Positions 24,474 through 33,103 of a stretch of DNA of 64,000 nucleotides are shown in pieces (position 1 is the first letter of the stretch; each line of letters opens with the position of its first letter). The notes beneath the pieces were generated by a model that was given only the letters and a program-made list of their open reading frames with translations, had not been told where the DNA came from and did no database searches. Both the position numbers and the translations under genes were made by a program. The stretch comes from Streptomyces sp. NBC_00554 (GTDB lineage: Bacteria; Actinomycetota; Actinomycetes; Streptomycetales; Streptomycetaceae): assembly GCF_041431135.1 (NCBI RefSeq), contig NZ_CP107799.1, forward strand, positions 6,262,001 through 6,326,000, written 5' to 3'.

Positions 24474-24812
24474 ATGGCAGAACTGCGCGTACATGCAGGC
24501 CGCCACTACGCGATCCAGTTCCACTACGCCTTGCCGGACGACGCATGGTGTGTGGAACTGAGCGAGGCCGTACCGGCGCCGGCCGCGTGGGCGGAGATTC
24601 CCAACGCAGAGACTCACCTTCCAGGAACTGCCTTCGTGGTGGCGGTGATACCCGACGAGGATCCGGGTCTGGAGCCGACCGTCCACTTGCACAGCCGCGA
24701 CGAGCACGCCATCCCCTACGAGATCGTGCGCTGGTTCATGGAGCACGTGGCAGAGCAAGTTGAGCGCTGCCGCCTCGCGTTCGAGCAGGGAGAACCTGAG
24801 ACAGCGGACTGA
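24474..24812 (+). CDS. hypothetical small acidic protein
   Basis: A 112-residue soluble, acidic protein starting at ATG 24474 (MAELRVHAGRHYAIQFHYAL) and ending with a helix EIVRWFMEHVAEQVERCRLAFEQ. No family is recognised. Divergent from the SCO4225-like gene with 232 bases between. The frame keeps third-position GC bias through to the stop, and 24790 onward is clearly different. The start is not certain. Confidence 0.55.
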   Translation: MAELRVHAGRHYAIQFHYALPDDAWCVELSEAVPAPAAWAEIPNAETHLPGTAFVVAVIPDEDPGLEPTVHLHSRDEHAIPYEIVRWFMEHVAEQVERCRLAFEQGEPETAD

Positions 24813-25350
24813 TCCGGCAGCGCTCCACGTAGGGCCAAGCCGCGAGTTGCCCTGTACCGACCGTGAGTCGCCCCGCGCTACCGAGCCGCGCCCCACCCGC
24901 AGCCGCAAGCCGCCGAGCCAACCCGGCGTGCGCGGCCGGTCGAATGCGCCCCGAAACCACAAACCTCCTGCACCCGGGACCACAGAGAAACCCTGCCCCC
25001 TGCTTCCCCCGCCGCCCCCTTTCGGCCGCCCGGCCAAGCTCAACTCGCGGTGCAGGGGCGAGAGTCAAGAGTGGAGCGAAGCGGAATCGGCGCAGCCGAC
25101 GCCCGAAGGGCGCTCTTGACGCTCACCCCGGAACCGCCACACTCGGCAAACCCGGGCGGCCTTGGGTGCCCGATAGACAGAAGCTGCCTGTCACACGCCT
25201 GTTCAGCTGGGCGGGAATCGCCACTGCTACGGAATCGCAGGCCTCTCATTTAGCGACAACTCCGCTGACTGGATGAGCCGCCGTCGACCGGTCTCAACTA
25301 CAGAGGCCACGGCCTGTGCCGTACAAAGAGACGGATACGACCCGCCTGCA
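24813..25350. other. 538-base gene-free spacer
   Basis: No convincing gene. The left half is C-rich with many short frames and no ribosome sites. The centre holds a long inverted repeat (25064-25120). The right half is nearer average GC and includes GCCTCTCATTTAGCGACAAC. No tRNA cloverleaf or riboswitch core is visible. Confidence 0.55.
25061..25123. repeat. long imperfect inverted repeat (REP-like)
   Basis: GAG-A-GTCAAGAG (25061-25071 and just before) is mirrored by CTCTTGAC-G-CTC (25113-25123). The arms match at 11 of 12 positions. They enclose about 40 bases containing GGAGCGAAGCGGAATCGG and GCCCGAAGGGCGC, the second a smaller hairpin. It could be a dispersed palindromic element or a stable transcript end. 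Confidence 0.5.
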
Positions 25351-26409
25351 TCATGGTGCTGGCACCGCAGCCGGTGTGGGCAGGGAGCGTAAGGCGGCCT
25401 CCATGGCCAGAGGCCGGTAGAGCTCGCTGGCCCCACGCCCAGTAGTGGCTACGGTCGCGCACTCCGAGATCAGCTCGGCGGGGTCCAGCAAGCCCTGACG
25501 GGTGAGGATCGATGTGGGCAGCCATTGGGACAGGAGCGGCAGGCCGTTCTGAAGCATGGCCGCTTCGCAGGTGGCTGCGAAGTTCTCCCGCAGCGGAGGG
25601 CAGACGACCTCGCGGGAGTACCCGGCCTGTTCCAGGCGGAGACGCATCAGCTGCTTTCCACGCCGCCATGCCAATGGCAGCGATTCGCCGAATCGCAGCA
25701 CGAGTGGGGTGGCCAAAGGGCTGATGGGCCACAGACCGTGACGCATGGCGGTCGCGCTGTGGACAGCGAGGGCGAGGAGAGTGGAGGCGTGGAGTACGGA
25801 AGCGGGCGCCAAGTCCTCCGCGATGTGAGGCAGGGTGTCCCGGGCGCGGGGGCCGAGGTGGTTGGGCACGGGGTGCAGGTTCCACGGGTCGCCGGTGAGA
25901 GCTCGTTCCTCTGGCCGTTGGAAGCACAGCTCGTCGCCGCCGACTCCGGTGAACACCCACCGAGCACCGGCAGCGCTCAAGCGGCTGTACAACTCGTTCA
26001 TGGCTTCGGCGTAGGTGCCGTCCGTGGGGCTTGTGGGCAGGCCACTTGCGCGGGGCCCGCTGGGGTGGAAGGGCCCGAATTCTGCGACGGGTACGGTCAG
26101 ATCGGGGCCGAGGTGGGCGCGTGCGACGATCTCTTTGCGCCGCCGGTGTTGCTGCTCACCGACACTCCCGTCAAGCGTGAGCGCCGCAGTACGGACCGGT
26201 CCGACGGTCTCGGCGAGGGCGAGTGCGGTCATGGAGCTGTCCATGCCGCCGGACAGCTCCACCACGCAGTCGTCGGTGGACAGCGGCCGGGCTGAGATCT
26301 CGCTCCGTAACAGGGCGCTGAATGCCTCCACGGGATCGGCGTCGGCCAGCAGGATGCGGGGCCGGGAGTGCAGGGCGTTCTGACCGCTCTTCGGTGACGG
26401 CTGCGGCAT
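25351..26409 (-). CDS. stand-alone asparagine-synthetase-type (B-type) amidotransferase domain protein
   Basis: A 352-residue protein carrying the asparagine synthetase C-terminal ATP-pyrophosphatase domain only. SGGMDSS (53-59) is the PP-loop and TGVGGDELC (about 153) is the second synthetase hallmark. No N-terminal glutamine amidotransferase domain with Cys2 is present, and no such domain lies in any upstream frame. It could use free ammonia or an amine, as in beta-lactam synthetase or lasso-peptide cyclase relatives, which adenylate a carboxylate. The C-terminal half (FGESLPLAWRRGKQLMRLRLEQAGY) has the usual helical lid. Start ATG 26409, weak ribosome site. It is divergent from the aldo/keto reductase, 251 bases apart. 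Confidence 0.78.
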   Translation of the reverse strand: MPQPSPKSGQNALHSRPRILLADADPVEAFSALLRSEISARPLSTDDCVVELSGGMDSSMTALALAETVGPVRTAALTLDGSVGEQQHRRRKEIVARAHLGPDLTVPVAEFGPFHPSGPRASGLPTSPTDGTYAEAMNELYSRLSAAGARWVFTGVGGDELCFQRPEERALTGDPWNLHPVPNHLGPRARDTLPHIAEDLAPASVLHASTLLALAVHSATAMRHGLWPISPLATPLVLRFGESLPLAWRRGKQLMRLRLEQAGYSREVVCPPLRENFAATCEAAMLQNGLPLLSQWLPTSILTRQGLLDPAELISECATVATTGRGASELYRPLAMEAALRSLPTPAAVPAP

Positions 26410-26660
26410 CCGGTGGGCCTGTGCCGGGCTGTGACTGTGGGCCTGAGGCTTTCGGCGTGGAGTACCCGGACCCTCAACTGTGGAGTGGCCCGGACCGGAC
26501 TGCTCGTCTCATTCCGGACGGGTCGCCGGTGAGGTCGATACGCCTTCCTAGGAGTGCGGCACCTAGGTTGGTGCGGCCTTCCTGGGTGCTCTCGCGTGGT
26601 CGAAGCTGCTGATGGCAGGCCACCAGGCCGCCCCGCCCACAGCAGAGGAGATGGCGCAGC

Positions 26661-27725
26661 ATGACCATGTTGAGCACGTACTTCACGCTCGGCCGCACCG
26701 GGCTGAAGGTGAGCCCGCTGGCCCTGGGCACGATGACTTTTGACGACGGCAGCTGGGGTTCGGCACAGGAGGCGTCCTTCTCCATCGTCGACCGCTACCT
26801 GGAGGAGGGCGGCAACTTCGTCGACACCGCCAACCAGTACAACGGCGGAGTGTCGGAGGCCACCCTCGGCGCGTACTTCGCACAGCGCCCCGGCGTCCGC
26901 GACCGCATCGTGCTCGCGACGAAGTTCGGCGGCACCCTGCACCCCGATGACCCGAACGCCGGCGGCGCCGGACGCAAAGCCATCCTCGCGCAGCTGGATG
27001 CCTCTCTGCGGCGGCTGAACACCGACTACATCGACGTGTACTGGATGCACCAATGGGACCGGCACACCCCCCTGGAGGAGACCCTCTCCACACTCAACGA
27101 CCTCGTCCGTACGGGCAAGATCCGCAGTCTCGGCCTGTCCAACACCCCCGCCTGGTGGGTCGCCCAGGCCGCCACGACCGCGCAGCTGCGCGGCTGGGAA
27201 TCCATCGCGGCCGTCCAGGTGGAGTACTCGCTGCTCGCACGGACCGCCGAGGGCGAGCAGTTCGGCGCCGCCCGCGCCTTCGGCCTGGGCGTCACGCCCT
27301 GGAGCCCGCTGGCCTCCGGGGTCCTCTCGGGCAAGTACACCCGTACCAGTGGCCGGCACACCGACTCCAGGCGCACCGGATACACTGCGCCACTCCTGAC
27401 GGAGAACACCTACGTCCTTCTGGACACACTGGAGCGCATCGCCCGAGACCTCGGCACCACCGTCGCCCGGGCGTCCCTGGCCTGGGTGCGCCAGCAGCGG
27501 CCCGTCACCTCCGTTCTCATCGGGGCCCGCACTCCGGCACAGCTGGAGGACAACCTCGCCTCAGCAGAGGTAACCCTGGACGCGGCTCATCTCGCCGAGC
27601 TCGACGACCTCACGGCCCCGTCCCTCAACTATCCCCATCCCTTCATGGACGAGGTCGGCATCGGCTACCAGCAAGGCAACACCACCATCAACGGAGTCAC
27701 CTCCTCGGCCTTCCGGCGATCCTGA
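26661..27725 (+). CDS. aldo/keto reductase
   Basis: A 354-residue NADPH-dependent aldo/keto reductase. It begins FTLGRTGLKVSPLALGTMTF and has the catalytic tetrad Asp55, Tyr60 (DTANQYNGG), Lys88 (ATKFGG) and His130 (WMHQWD). The later PLASGVLSGKY and the VTSVLIGARTPAQLEDNLAS cofactor region complete the barrel. ATG 26661 follows GAGGAG, and the gene is divergent from the asparagine-synthetase-type gene. The best match is the YajO/Tas-like group acting on small aldehydes or sugars; the substrate cannot be told. Confidence 0.92.
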   Translation: MTMLSTYFTLGRTGLKVSPLALGTMTFDDGSWGSAQEASFSIVDRYLEEGGNFVDTANQYNGGVSEATLGAYFAQRPGVRDRIVLATKFGGTLHPDDPNAGGAGRKAILAQLDASLRRLNTDYIDVYWMHQWDRHTPLEETLSTLNDLVRTGKIRSLGLSNTPAWWVAQAATTAQLRGWESIAAVQVEYSLLARTAEGEQFGAARAFGLGVTPWSPLASGVLSGKYTRTSGRHTDSRRTGYTAPLLTENTYVLLDTLERIARDLGTTVARASLAWVRQQRPVTSVLIGARTPAQLEDNLASAEVTLDAAHLAELDDLTAPSLNYPHPFMDEVGIGYQQGNTTINGVTSSAFRRS

Positions 27726-28116
27726 CCTCAGCACCGAAGACGAGGGCGCCTCGGCGCGTTCTCCGGTTTCGGAGGGAGTCCACACGGAAGAGCGGCCATG
27801 CCTGTTCAGACAGCTCCAAGACGACTGCTCGCCCAGGGCAGCTGTCGTCCCTCTGTCGTAGTCATCACGGAGAGCGGCCACAACCAACGTCGGTGTTCTG
27901 GACGCCCATTCGTGAGTCCTCGGTCCAGCTGTGCAGCGTGGATCCGCTCCTGCGCATAGCCGTCACGGAGGCGCGGTCACAACCAATCTCATGGTTCTGT
28001 CCGCAGTTTCGTCAAATTCCGACGGACCGGCACGCAGCAGCATGCCGGGAGTCCTGCCGGGCGCAGAAGCGGGCGTCATCGAGGGTCCTACGCGACGTTG
28101 CCGAGAACCCAGCAGC
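27726..28116. other. spacer with imperfect direct repeats before a truncated regulator
   Basis: About 390 bases without a supported gene. Two imperfect copies of a roughly 40-base unit occur at 27861-27901 and 27959-28000. They share TCACGGAG, CGG, CACAACCAA and GTTCTG in order, 98 bases apart. No helix-turn-helix coding region for the truncated regulator downstream survives here. Confidence 0.5.
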
Positions 28117-28800
28117 GCGTGCGACGCACTTCTGCCCGCTCTCCAAGCCGCAGGCGAAGCCGACAACCCGCCACTCGGCTCGGCGATCCTCGCGCACATG
28201 GCGTTCATCCCGGGCTGGGCGGGCGACCGCGACGCGGCTCTGGAGCGGATGATCGCGGCACGTACATACGCCCGCCGTGCGCCCGCTTCCGTGGAGTTTC
28301 GTGCCTGGCTCGACGCCGTGGAAGCGGAGTGCGAGACACGGTGTGGCGACACTCGCACTGCCCTCCACCTGATCGGGCACGCCGAGGATGTCCTCGCCAC
28401 CGGGAACGAGCACCCCTCGCCCGAGTGGATGGACTGGTTCTCCCTGGCCAGACTGGCGGCGTTCAAGGGCAAAACGCAGCTGATCGCCGGACACCTTCCT
28501 CAGGCGCGCGACTCCTTGCTCGGCGTCCTGGACGAAATGCCGTCGAGCGAGGACGAGCGGCGAAGTGTCGTGTTCGGGGACCTGGCCGCCGTCGAGGCCG
28601 CTTCCGGAAATCCGGAGCAGGCGTGTACATACGCGGGACAGGCTCTCGATCAGCTGGCGCTCACGTGGTACGCCACTGGCATGGACGGTGTGCGCGAGGT
28701 ACGGCGCGCGCTCGCGCCGCATCAGCACGAGCGCTGTGTAGGAGACCTCGACGACCGGCTCTACGGATGGTCGACGACGGTCAGTGCGCTGAGCCGTTGA
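28117..28800 (+). pseudogene. C-terminal remnant of an XRE/TPR transcriptional regulator
   Basis: About 227 residues match the C-terminal TPR half of a common streptomycete XRE regulator: LAHMAFIPGWAGDRDAALERMIAARTYARRAP, then RAWLDAVEAECETRCGDTRTALHLIGHAEDV, EWMDWFSLARLAAFKGKTQLIAGHLPQARDSLL, and LALTWYATGMDGVREVRRALAPHQH. The N-terminal helix-turn-helix and first TPRs are missing. The upstream sequence has no homologous frame, so the 5' part was deleted. The remnant ends 20 bases inside a dead HAD gene on the other strand. Confidence 0.72.
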
Positions 28801-29445
28801 AGTCGACGATGAGACCGGACAGTTCGAGGAGGCTGCCGATACGGAACGTCGGCAGCTCCCGCGCCTCAGGACTGTTCCACTGGATCGTGGCCCAAGGACC
28901 GCGGCGCACGAGCGCGGTGTGCATCCCGGCCTCAACAGCGGGGCGGATGTCGTTGTCGCAGCGGTCCCCGACGTAAAGGATCTCGTCACCGTCGAAGGGC
29001 ACCACGGCAGCCACGCGCTTGAAGAACTCCGGGTCGGGCTTGCCGGCACCCCAGTCGTCCGACGTCCCGATCAGATCGACGTCATCGGATGAACAGCGAG
29101 CGGAGAATGCGCCCGGCTCGCACGGTCTGGTTGCCCGCGACACCGAGCCACAGCCCGTCCGCCCGGAGCTCGGCGAGGGCGGGGACGCACATCCGCGTAC
29201 AGGTCCTCTTCCCCGAACGTCTCCGCCTGCTCGGCTGCCGACCGCTTCTCGCGCTCTTCGTAGAGGTCGAACCCAGGACGGAACTCCTGGAAGGTTTCTC
29301 TATAGTCGCGCCCCTGCGCGATGACGGCCCCGAACATCGCATGAAAGGTGTGCCGCGGCACACCCAGCCAGTCGGCCCAAGTCCCATACTCACGGGTCTC
29401 GTCCACGAGGCATTCACCAACGTCGAAGACCACTGCGCGAATCAT
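28781..29445 (-). pseudogene. HAD-family hydrolase with two frameshifts
   Basis: Three consecutive reading frames are needed to recover one HAD hydrolase. The first starts at ATG 29445: MIRAVVFDVGECLVDETREY with DVGE as motif I, to about 29185. A CCCC run there (cgtCCCCgcc on the coding strand) appears to hold one extra C. The second frame gives PALAELRADGLWLGVAGNQTV to about 29095. After a further shift the third frame continues SSDDVDLIGTSDDWGAGKPDPEFF, then ILYVGDRCDNDIRPA (motifs III and IV), to the stop at 28781. All HAD motifs are present, so decay is recent or these are sequence errors. Confidence 0.75.
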
Positions 29446-29477
29446 GAGGGCAGGGTAGCGAGAGCACAATGCAGAAA

Positions 29478-30518
29478 CTACCGGTAGGTGGGCACTGGGC
29501 AATCTAAGCAGCGGACGGACTGAGGAGCACTGCTTGAGGCGGTGGCGCTTCCCTCGAACTCAGAGAAGCCGCCGCCGTCGTTGCGGTACACGAGGCCAAT
29601 CCCGTGTTCAGCGAGCAGGTCACGGAGATCCTCGCGGGGGAGCGCTGGTGTGAGCACCATGAGGTGGAGGGGCTGATCGTGTGCGAGGCTGCTCAAATAG
29701 CGCCTTGCAAGGAGGAGTTGAGCAAGAGCTTGGGTGATCGACTCGCTTGCTGCACTGCCCGTCGGCTCATAGACAGTGTTGTTCGTCTTGTTGTAGAGGT
29801 CGAATAAGAGCTGAGTTGTCGAGTTGCGCATCGACAACTCCAGTTGGCCAATCGTTTCCCCTGCAGCGGCCTTACCTTCCTCGAAGGTGTCCGCCAGATC
29901 ATCGCGGGTTGCTCCCAGCTGGTCGACGTCGGATTGATGCTGGCGTTCGCGCCTCTGACGTCGAGTCGCCCGGGCGAAGCGGCCTGCGGTGCGATTGAAC
30001 CGAGACAGGGATTCGGGTGCCGGTTGAAGAGTGTCGAAAGCTTCACGGATGTAAGGGTCGATGGGGCGCAGTCGGAAGACAATTACGTTGCGATCTTGAC
30101 CTAGTTCGTCTTTGGCCTCTCGTATCTCGAATGGCTTACGCTCATCAACCTTGAACTTCCCTATATATCTGTGGGTTCGTGTGTCGCTTCCTGGAACCTT
30201 GCCCACAGCGATAAATAAATGCAGGGTGCGCCCCTTTTCGGCATGCTCCAGAATTGAAGAATTTCCGCCCTCGAAGGTCTGATTGCCCCGCTTTCCGGCT
30301 CCGGTATAGGTGAATATGGGACCCCGGTCGTCGTTCTCGGCAAGCCATCCGTCACGATATCCGTAACGCTCACCGATTTTGCTGTCGGAGAAAATTAGAA
30401 CGTTCCGCTTTTCCTTTGCTGGACAGATTCCGGCGTAGCCGCTGCCGCCGAGTGCGGGGTGGATCTGTGCGCGCGTGAGGATGTCGCCGGGTTGGAACCC
30501 GGACGTGGGCGTCGTCAT
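29478..30518 (-). CDS. ScoMcrA-type SRA domain protein with degenerate PD-(D/E)XK-like domain
   Basis: A 346-residue protein. Residues about 5-150 look like the SRA-like modified-base reader of the ScoMcrA group: FQPGDILTRAQIHPALGGS, then YGYRDGWLAEN, then TYTGAGKRGNQTFEGGN, HLFIAVG and RYIGKFKVDERKPFE. A basic, coiled linker follows. Residues about 225-320 (LFDLYNKTNNTVYEPTG, QALAQLLLARRYLSSL, LMVLTPALPREDLRDLLAEHGI) fit a PD-(D/E)XK restriction fold, with Asp240 and Glu251. The usual ExK lysine is Thr253, so cleavage may be lost or relocated. No HNH motif. GC is lower than the genome. Start is ATG 30518. Likely a restriction or defence protein. Confidence 0.62.
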   Translation of the reverse strand: MTTPTSGFQPGDILTRAQIHPALGGSGYAGICPAKEKRNVLIFSDSKIGERYGYRDGWLAENDDRGPIFTYTGAGKRGNQTFEGGNSSILEHAEKGRTLHLFIAVGKVPGSDTRTHRYIGKFKVDERKPFEIREAKDELGQDRNVIVFRLRPIDPYIREAFDTLQPAPESLSRFNRTAGRFARATRRQRRERQHQSDVDQLGATRDDLADTFEEGKAAAGETIGQLELSMRNSTTQLLFDLYNKTNNTVYEPTGSAASESITQALAQLLLARRYLSSLAHDQPLHLMVLTPALPREDLRDLLAEHGIGLVYRNDGGGFSEFEGSATASSSAPQSVRCLDCPVPTYR

Positions 30519-30619
30519 GACTCGAGGCTAATGGTTTCAATGCTCGCGAAGTGCGGCAAGTGACGTAGGTCGCCGGAGCGGGCGTTGTGGCAGTGGCAGG
30601 CTCAGGTGAGGATGGTGTG

Positions 30620-31195
30620 ATGGGTGAGGTGACAGGTACGGTCATCGCGGGTGTTATCGCTTTCGCATCCGCAGTCGTCGGGGCTGTGATTGCCGGTAGG
30701 TACGCCAAACGCGGAGCAGAAGCCGGCGGTCGTAAGGCAGTTGAGGCAGCGCTAGCGCAGGTACATGGCCAAGCGGCGGCGGAGCATTGGCAGTGGGTGC
30801 GCAGTCAGCGACACCAGTCCTTTGGTGCCCTCTTTGCGGCTTATGCCGCTCTCGATGAAGTGCTAGCACGCATCGCACCCGAGGTGCGAAACGGAGTTGG
30901 ACTTGATGAGGCGGCGGGGCGCGAGTTGCGGGAGCGCGCACTTGAACTGCAGGCCAAAATAAGCCAATTGGCACTATGGGGGCCAAGTGAGGCAAATGTA
31001 TTGGCTTACGCGCTGATGGGAAAGTCGGTGGCGGCGGTGAGCTCCTTGCTGCAGGTGGAGGGTGTGGGGTCTGCAGGCTTGAGTTCAGCTTGGTCCAGCT
31101 TTGACCGGGCTAGAGAAGAGATGACGGAGGCCCATGCCGCCTTCCTTCAGAGAGCTGGAGAAATCGTCCGTGACCCGCGGCAGCCGGTCAGCTAG
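30620..31195 (+). CDS. membrane-anchored coiled-coil protein of unknown function
   Basis: A 191-residue protein with one N-terminal transmembrane helix (TVIAGVIAFASAVVGAVIAGRYA) and a long helical cytoplasmic region (EAGGRKAVEAALAQVHGQAAAEHWQWVRSQRHQSFGALFAAYAAL, with AGEIVRDPR at the end). ATG 30620 has GGTGAGGA upstream. It sits between the SRA protein and the XRE trio, and lower GC suggests acquisition with them. No family is recognised. A defence role is guessed from context only. Confidence 0.6.
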   Translation: MGEVTGTVIAGVIAFASAVVGAVIAGRYAKRGAEAGGRKAVEAALAQVHGQAAAEHWQWVRSQRHQSFGALFAAYAALDEVLARIAPEVRNGVGLDEAAGRELRERALELQAKISQLALWGPSEANVLAYALMGKSVAAVSSLLQVEGVGSAGLSSAWSSFDRAREEMTEAHAAFLQRAGEIVRDPRQPVS

Positions 31196-31394
31196 TGGGT
31201 TCTTGGTTCTTTGGCGGCAGAGTGTGGACGAAGCTCTGCCATGCAGCAGTGCTCAACATGAGTTGCGGTCCGGAGGGGGCCTTGGAGTCGCGTACCGCGA
31301 TTGCCCTGGCGAGTGCGGCCACCTCCAAGCACTCACCCCCCATGCCGTTGCTGTAACTGCTCCTGCGCCACGGGATGCTCGACGGCGGGATCAT
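31188..31394 (-). CDS. DUF397 protein
   Basis: A 68-residue DUF397 protein: WRRSSYSNGMGGECLEVA and IAVRDSKAPSGPQLMLSTAAWQSFV are textbook. It is encoded just after an XRE/DUF5753 regulator, sharing an ATGA stop-start overlap, as usual in streptomycetes (the bldB/whiJ-like arrangement). DUF397 proteins are thought to bind or modulate the partner regulator. The 3' end overlaps the convergent coiled-coil gene by 8 bases. Confidence 0.9.
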   Translation of the reverse strand: MIPPSSIPWRRSSYSNGMGGECLEVAALARAIAVRDSKAPSGPQLMLSTAAWQSFVHTLPPKNQEPTS

Positions 31395-32239
31395 CGGGAG
31401 TTCTCCTCCAAGAGTCTTGTGATCAGCAATGTCGAACGCTGAGGGCTCAGCGCCAAGGCCCTGAGATGGTCGAACGCCTTCGTGTAGAGGGTCACGTCCT
31501 TGGGTTCTTCGAGGTAGACCGAATCGGTAAGTCCCTCTCGGTAGACCAAGTCTGGGTCTTCCTGCTCCGGGAAGCTGAGGATCGTGAACGACCCCGGGGT
31601 GGGATAGGCGCCCGCGTCGAACGGCAGGACCTGGACGGTCACGTTCTTCAACTTCTGCATTTCCAGCATACGTTCGAGTTGGTGGGCCATGGCTTGCCGG
31701 CTGCCGACCGTGTGTAGCAACGCACTCTGGTGGACAACTGCCCACAGGTCAGGCGCACCCTCGCTGGTGAGCAGGTCTTGGCGCCGCATCCGGACATCGA
31801 CCATGCGCTGAATGTCCTCGGCGGTGTGGTCGACCCAGGCGCGACTCAGCTCGGCTGCGTACTCAGCGGTTTGCAGCAGGCCGGGGATGAACTCGGATTG
31901 ATAGGTATGCAAGTGGGAAGCTGCCTGTTCGAGGCCGACGTACACCGAGAACCAAGCGGGGATCGCATCGCCGTGCGCGTGCCACCACCCCTTTGTCTTG
32001 GACTCCTTGGCCAGCGACTTCAGGAGATCACGCAGCTCATCGGGAGTGCCGTAGAAACGACACAGGGCGTCGACGTCTGAGGGTTGGACACGCCCCTGTC
32101 CCGTCTCCATGCGGTTGACCTTGGAGCTGCTCCAGTCCAGCTCTTTGCCTACCTGGCTACAGGTCAGGCTGCTGTCTTCTCGCAGCCGCTTGAGCTCGAT
32201 CGCAAGACGGCGACGGCGAGCTGTGGGGGATCCGGCCAT
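31391..32239 (-). CDS. XRE helix-turn-helix regulator with DUF5753
   Basis: A 282-residue WhiJ-like regulator. Residues about 12-70 form the helix-turn-helix (LKRLREDSSLTCSQVGKELDWSSSKVNRMETGQGRV). The DUF5753 region follows, with WFSVYVGLEQAASHLHTYQSEFIPGLLQTAEYA and DLWAVVHQSALLHTVGS, VTVQVLPFDAGAYPTPGSFTILSFP. ATG 32239 has AAGGAG, an excellent ribosome site; longer starts are not needed. It forms a pair with DUF397 and is divergent from an ATP-binding protein, the standard three-gene module. These modules affect differentiation and antibiotic production. Ligand unknown. Confidence 0.92.
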   Translation of the reverse strand: MAGSPTARRRRLAIELKRLREDSSLTCSQVGKELDWSSSKVNRMETGQGRVQPSDVDALCRFYGTPDELRDLLKSLAKESKTKGWWHAHGDAIPAWFSVYVGLEQAASHLHTYQSEFIPGLLQTAEYAAELSRAWVDHTAEDIQRMVDVRMRRQDLLTSEGAPDLWAVVHQSALLHTVGSRQAMAHQLERMLEMQKLKNVTVQVLPFDAGAYPTPGSFTILSFPEQEDPDLVYREGLTDSVYLEEPKDVTLYTKAFDHLRALALSPQRSTLLITRLLEENSR

Positions 32240-32419
32240 GTCAACTCCTTGTGAGTTAGCGGATGTTCCATCCCACCGGAAGGGGCTCGAAAGTCCAATC
32301 ACCCTAAAGGGGGAATCCCTTCGTGCACGTTGCATGTCGAGATGGTCGCTGCAATCCTCTCACTGAGAGTCATCGATGGATCCACAGTGCGCGACGAAGC
32401 GCGTGAAGGGTGGTCGAAT

Positions 32420-33091
32420 ATGATCTACGTGAGCGGTTGCGTCGGACGAGAGCCCTGGGTGCACCAGTTCGTTGCCCAACCAGGCGAACTCTCGCAGTTG
32501 AGGCGGATGTTGAAGCTCCGGCTCATTCTGTGGGGGCTGCACGATCACGTTGACGCGGCGCAGATCTGCGTATCAGAGCTGGCAACCAACGTCATCCAAC
32601 ATGTTGGCGAGGGAACGCCCGTGACGCTGCGCGTGGCGCTCAGTGAGCCGTATCTGCGGATGGAAGTTGAGGACCCCGATGCGCGGGCATTGCCCACCTT
32701 GCTCGCTGCCAGTAGTGCGCTGGAGTCGGGCCGAGGAATGGCCCTCGTCGATACCTTGACGGATCACCGGTGGGGTGTATTCCTTCGAGGCGGTTCCAAG
32801 GTGGTGTGGTGTGAGCTTGCTACTGATGCGTCCGCTGAGTGTGGCCGGAATAACGGCCCCCGTGTCACGCGGGCCGAGGCGATCCTTGACCTCTATGGGG
32901 CGTGGCAACTCCCACACGGTGGAGCTATCTCTGGTAGCGGCAGAGCGCTGAGCGTGGCGGCGGCAGAAGAGGCTGCCATCGGGATGATGGCCGACGTGTT
33001 GCACTGGCTGCGTGCACACGGCTATGACCCCGATGACGTACTCGACCGGGCACAGACTCACTTCGAGGCCGAGATCAGTGAGGTTGTCTGA
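32420..33091 (+). CDS. ATP-binding protein (anti-sigma-factor-like HATPase)
   Basis: A 223-residue protein with the GHKL ATPase fold of the RsbW/SpoIIAB type. QICVSELATNVIQHVGEGTPVTLRVAL is the N-box (SELATN), YLRMEVEDPDARALP follows, and ESGRGMALVDTLTDHRWGV is the G-box. After residue about 140 it has a C-terminal extension of about 80 residues (DLYGAWQLPHGG, YDPDDVLDRAQ) seen in some streptomycete members. It is divergent from the XRE regulator. The start at ATG 32420 is chosen because GAAGGG lies upstream. A 12-base gap separates its stop from the convergent helicase gene. Confidence 0.85.
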   Translation: MIYVSGCVGREPWVHQFVAQPGELSQLRRMLKLRLILWGLHDHVDAAQICVSELATNVIQHVGEGTPVTLRVALSEPYLRMEVEDPDARALPTLLAASSALESGRGMALVDTLTDHRWGVFLRGGSKVVWCELATDASAECGRNNGPRVTRAEAILDLYGAWQLPHGGAISGSGRALSVAAAEEAAIGMMADVLHWLRAHGYDPDDVLDRAQTHFEAEISEVV

Positions 33092-33103
33092 GTGGGAAGC
33101 CGC

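Noticed and set aside
25061..25123. tRNA gene
   Set aside because: No T-arm (TTCGA), no CCA-like acceptor end and no anticodon loop geometry; the long arms pair only with each other.
26229..27359. Long minus-strand frame covering the aldo/keto reductase promoter and gene
   Set aside because: It is antisense to an intact AKR with its full catalytic tetrad, and it is rich in Gly/Arg/His.
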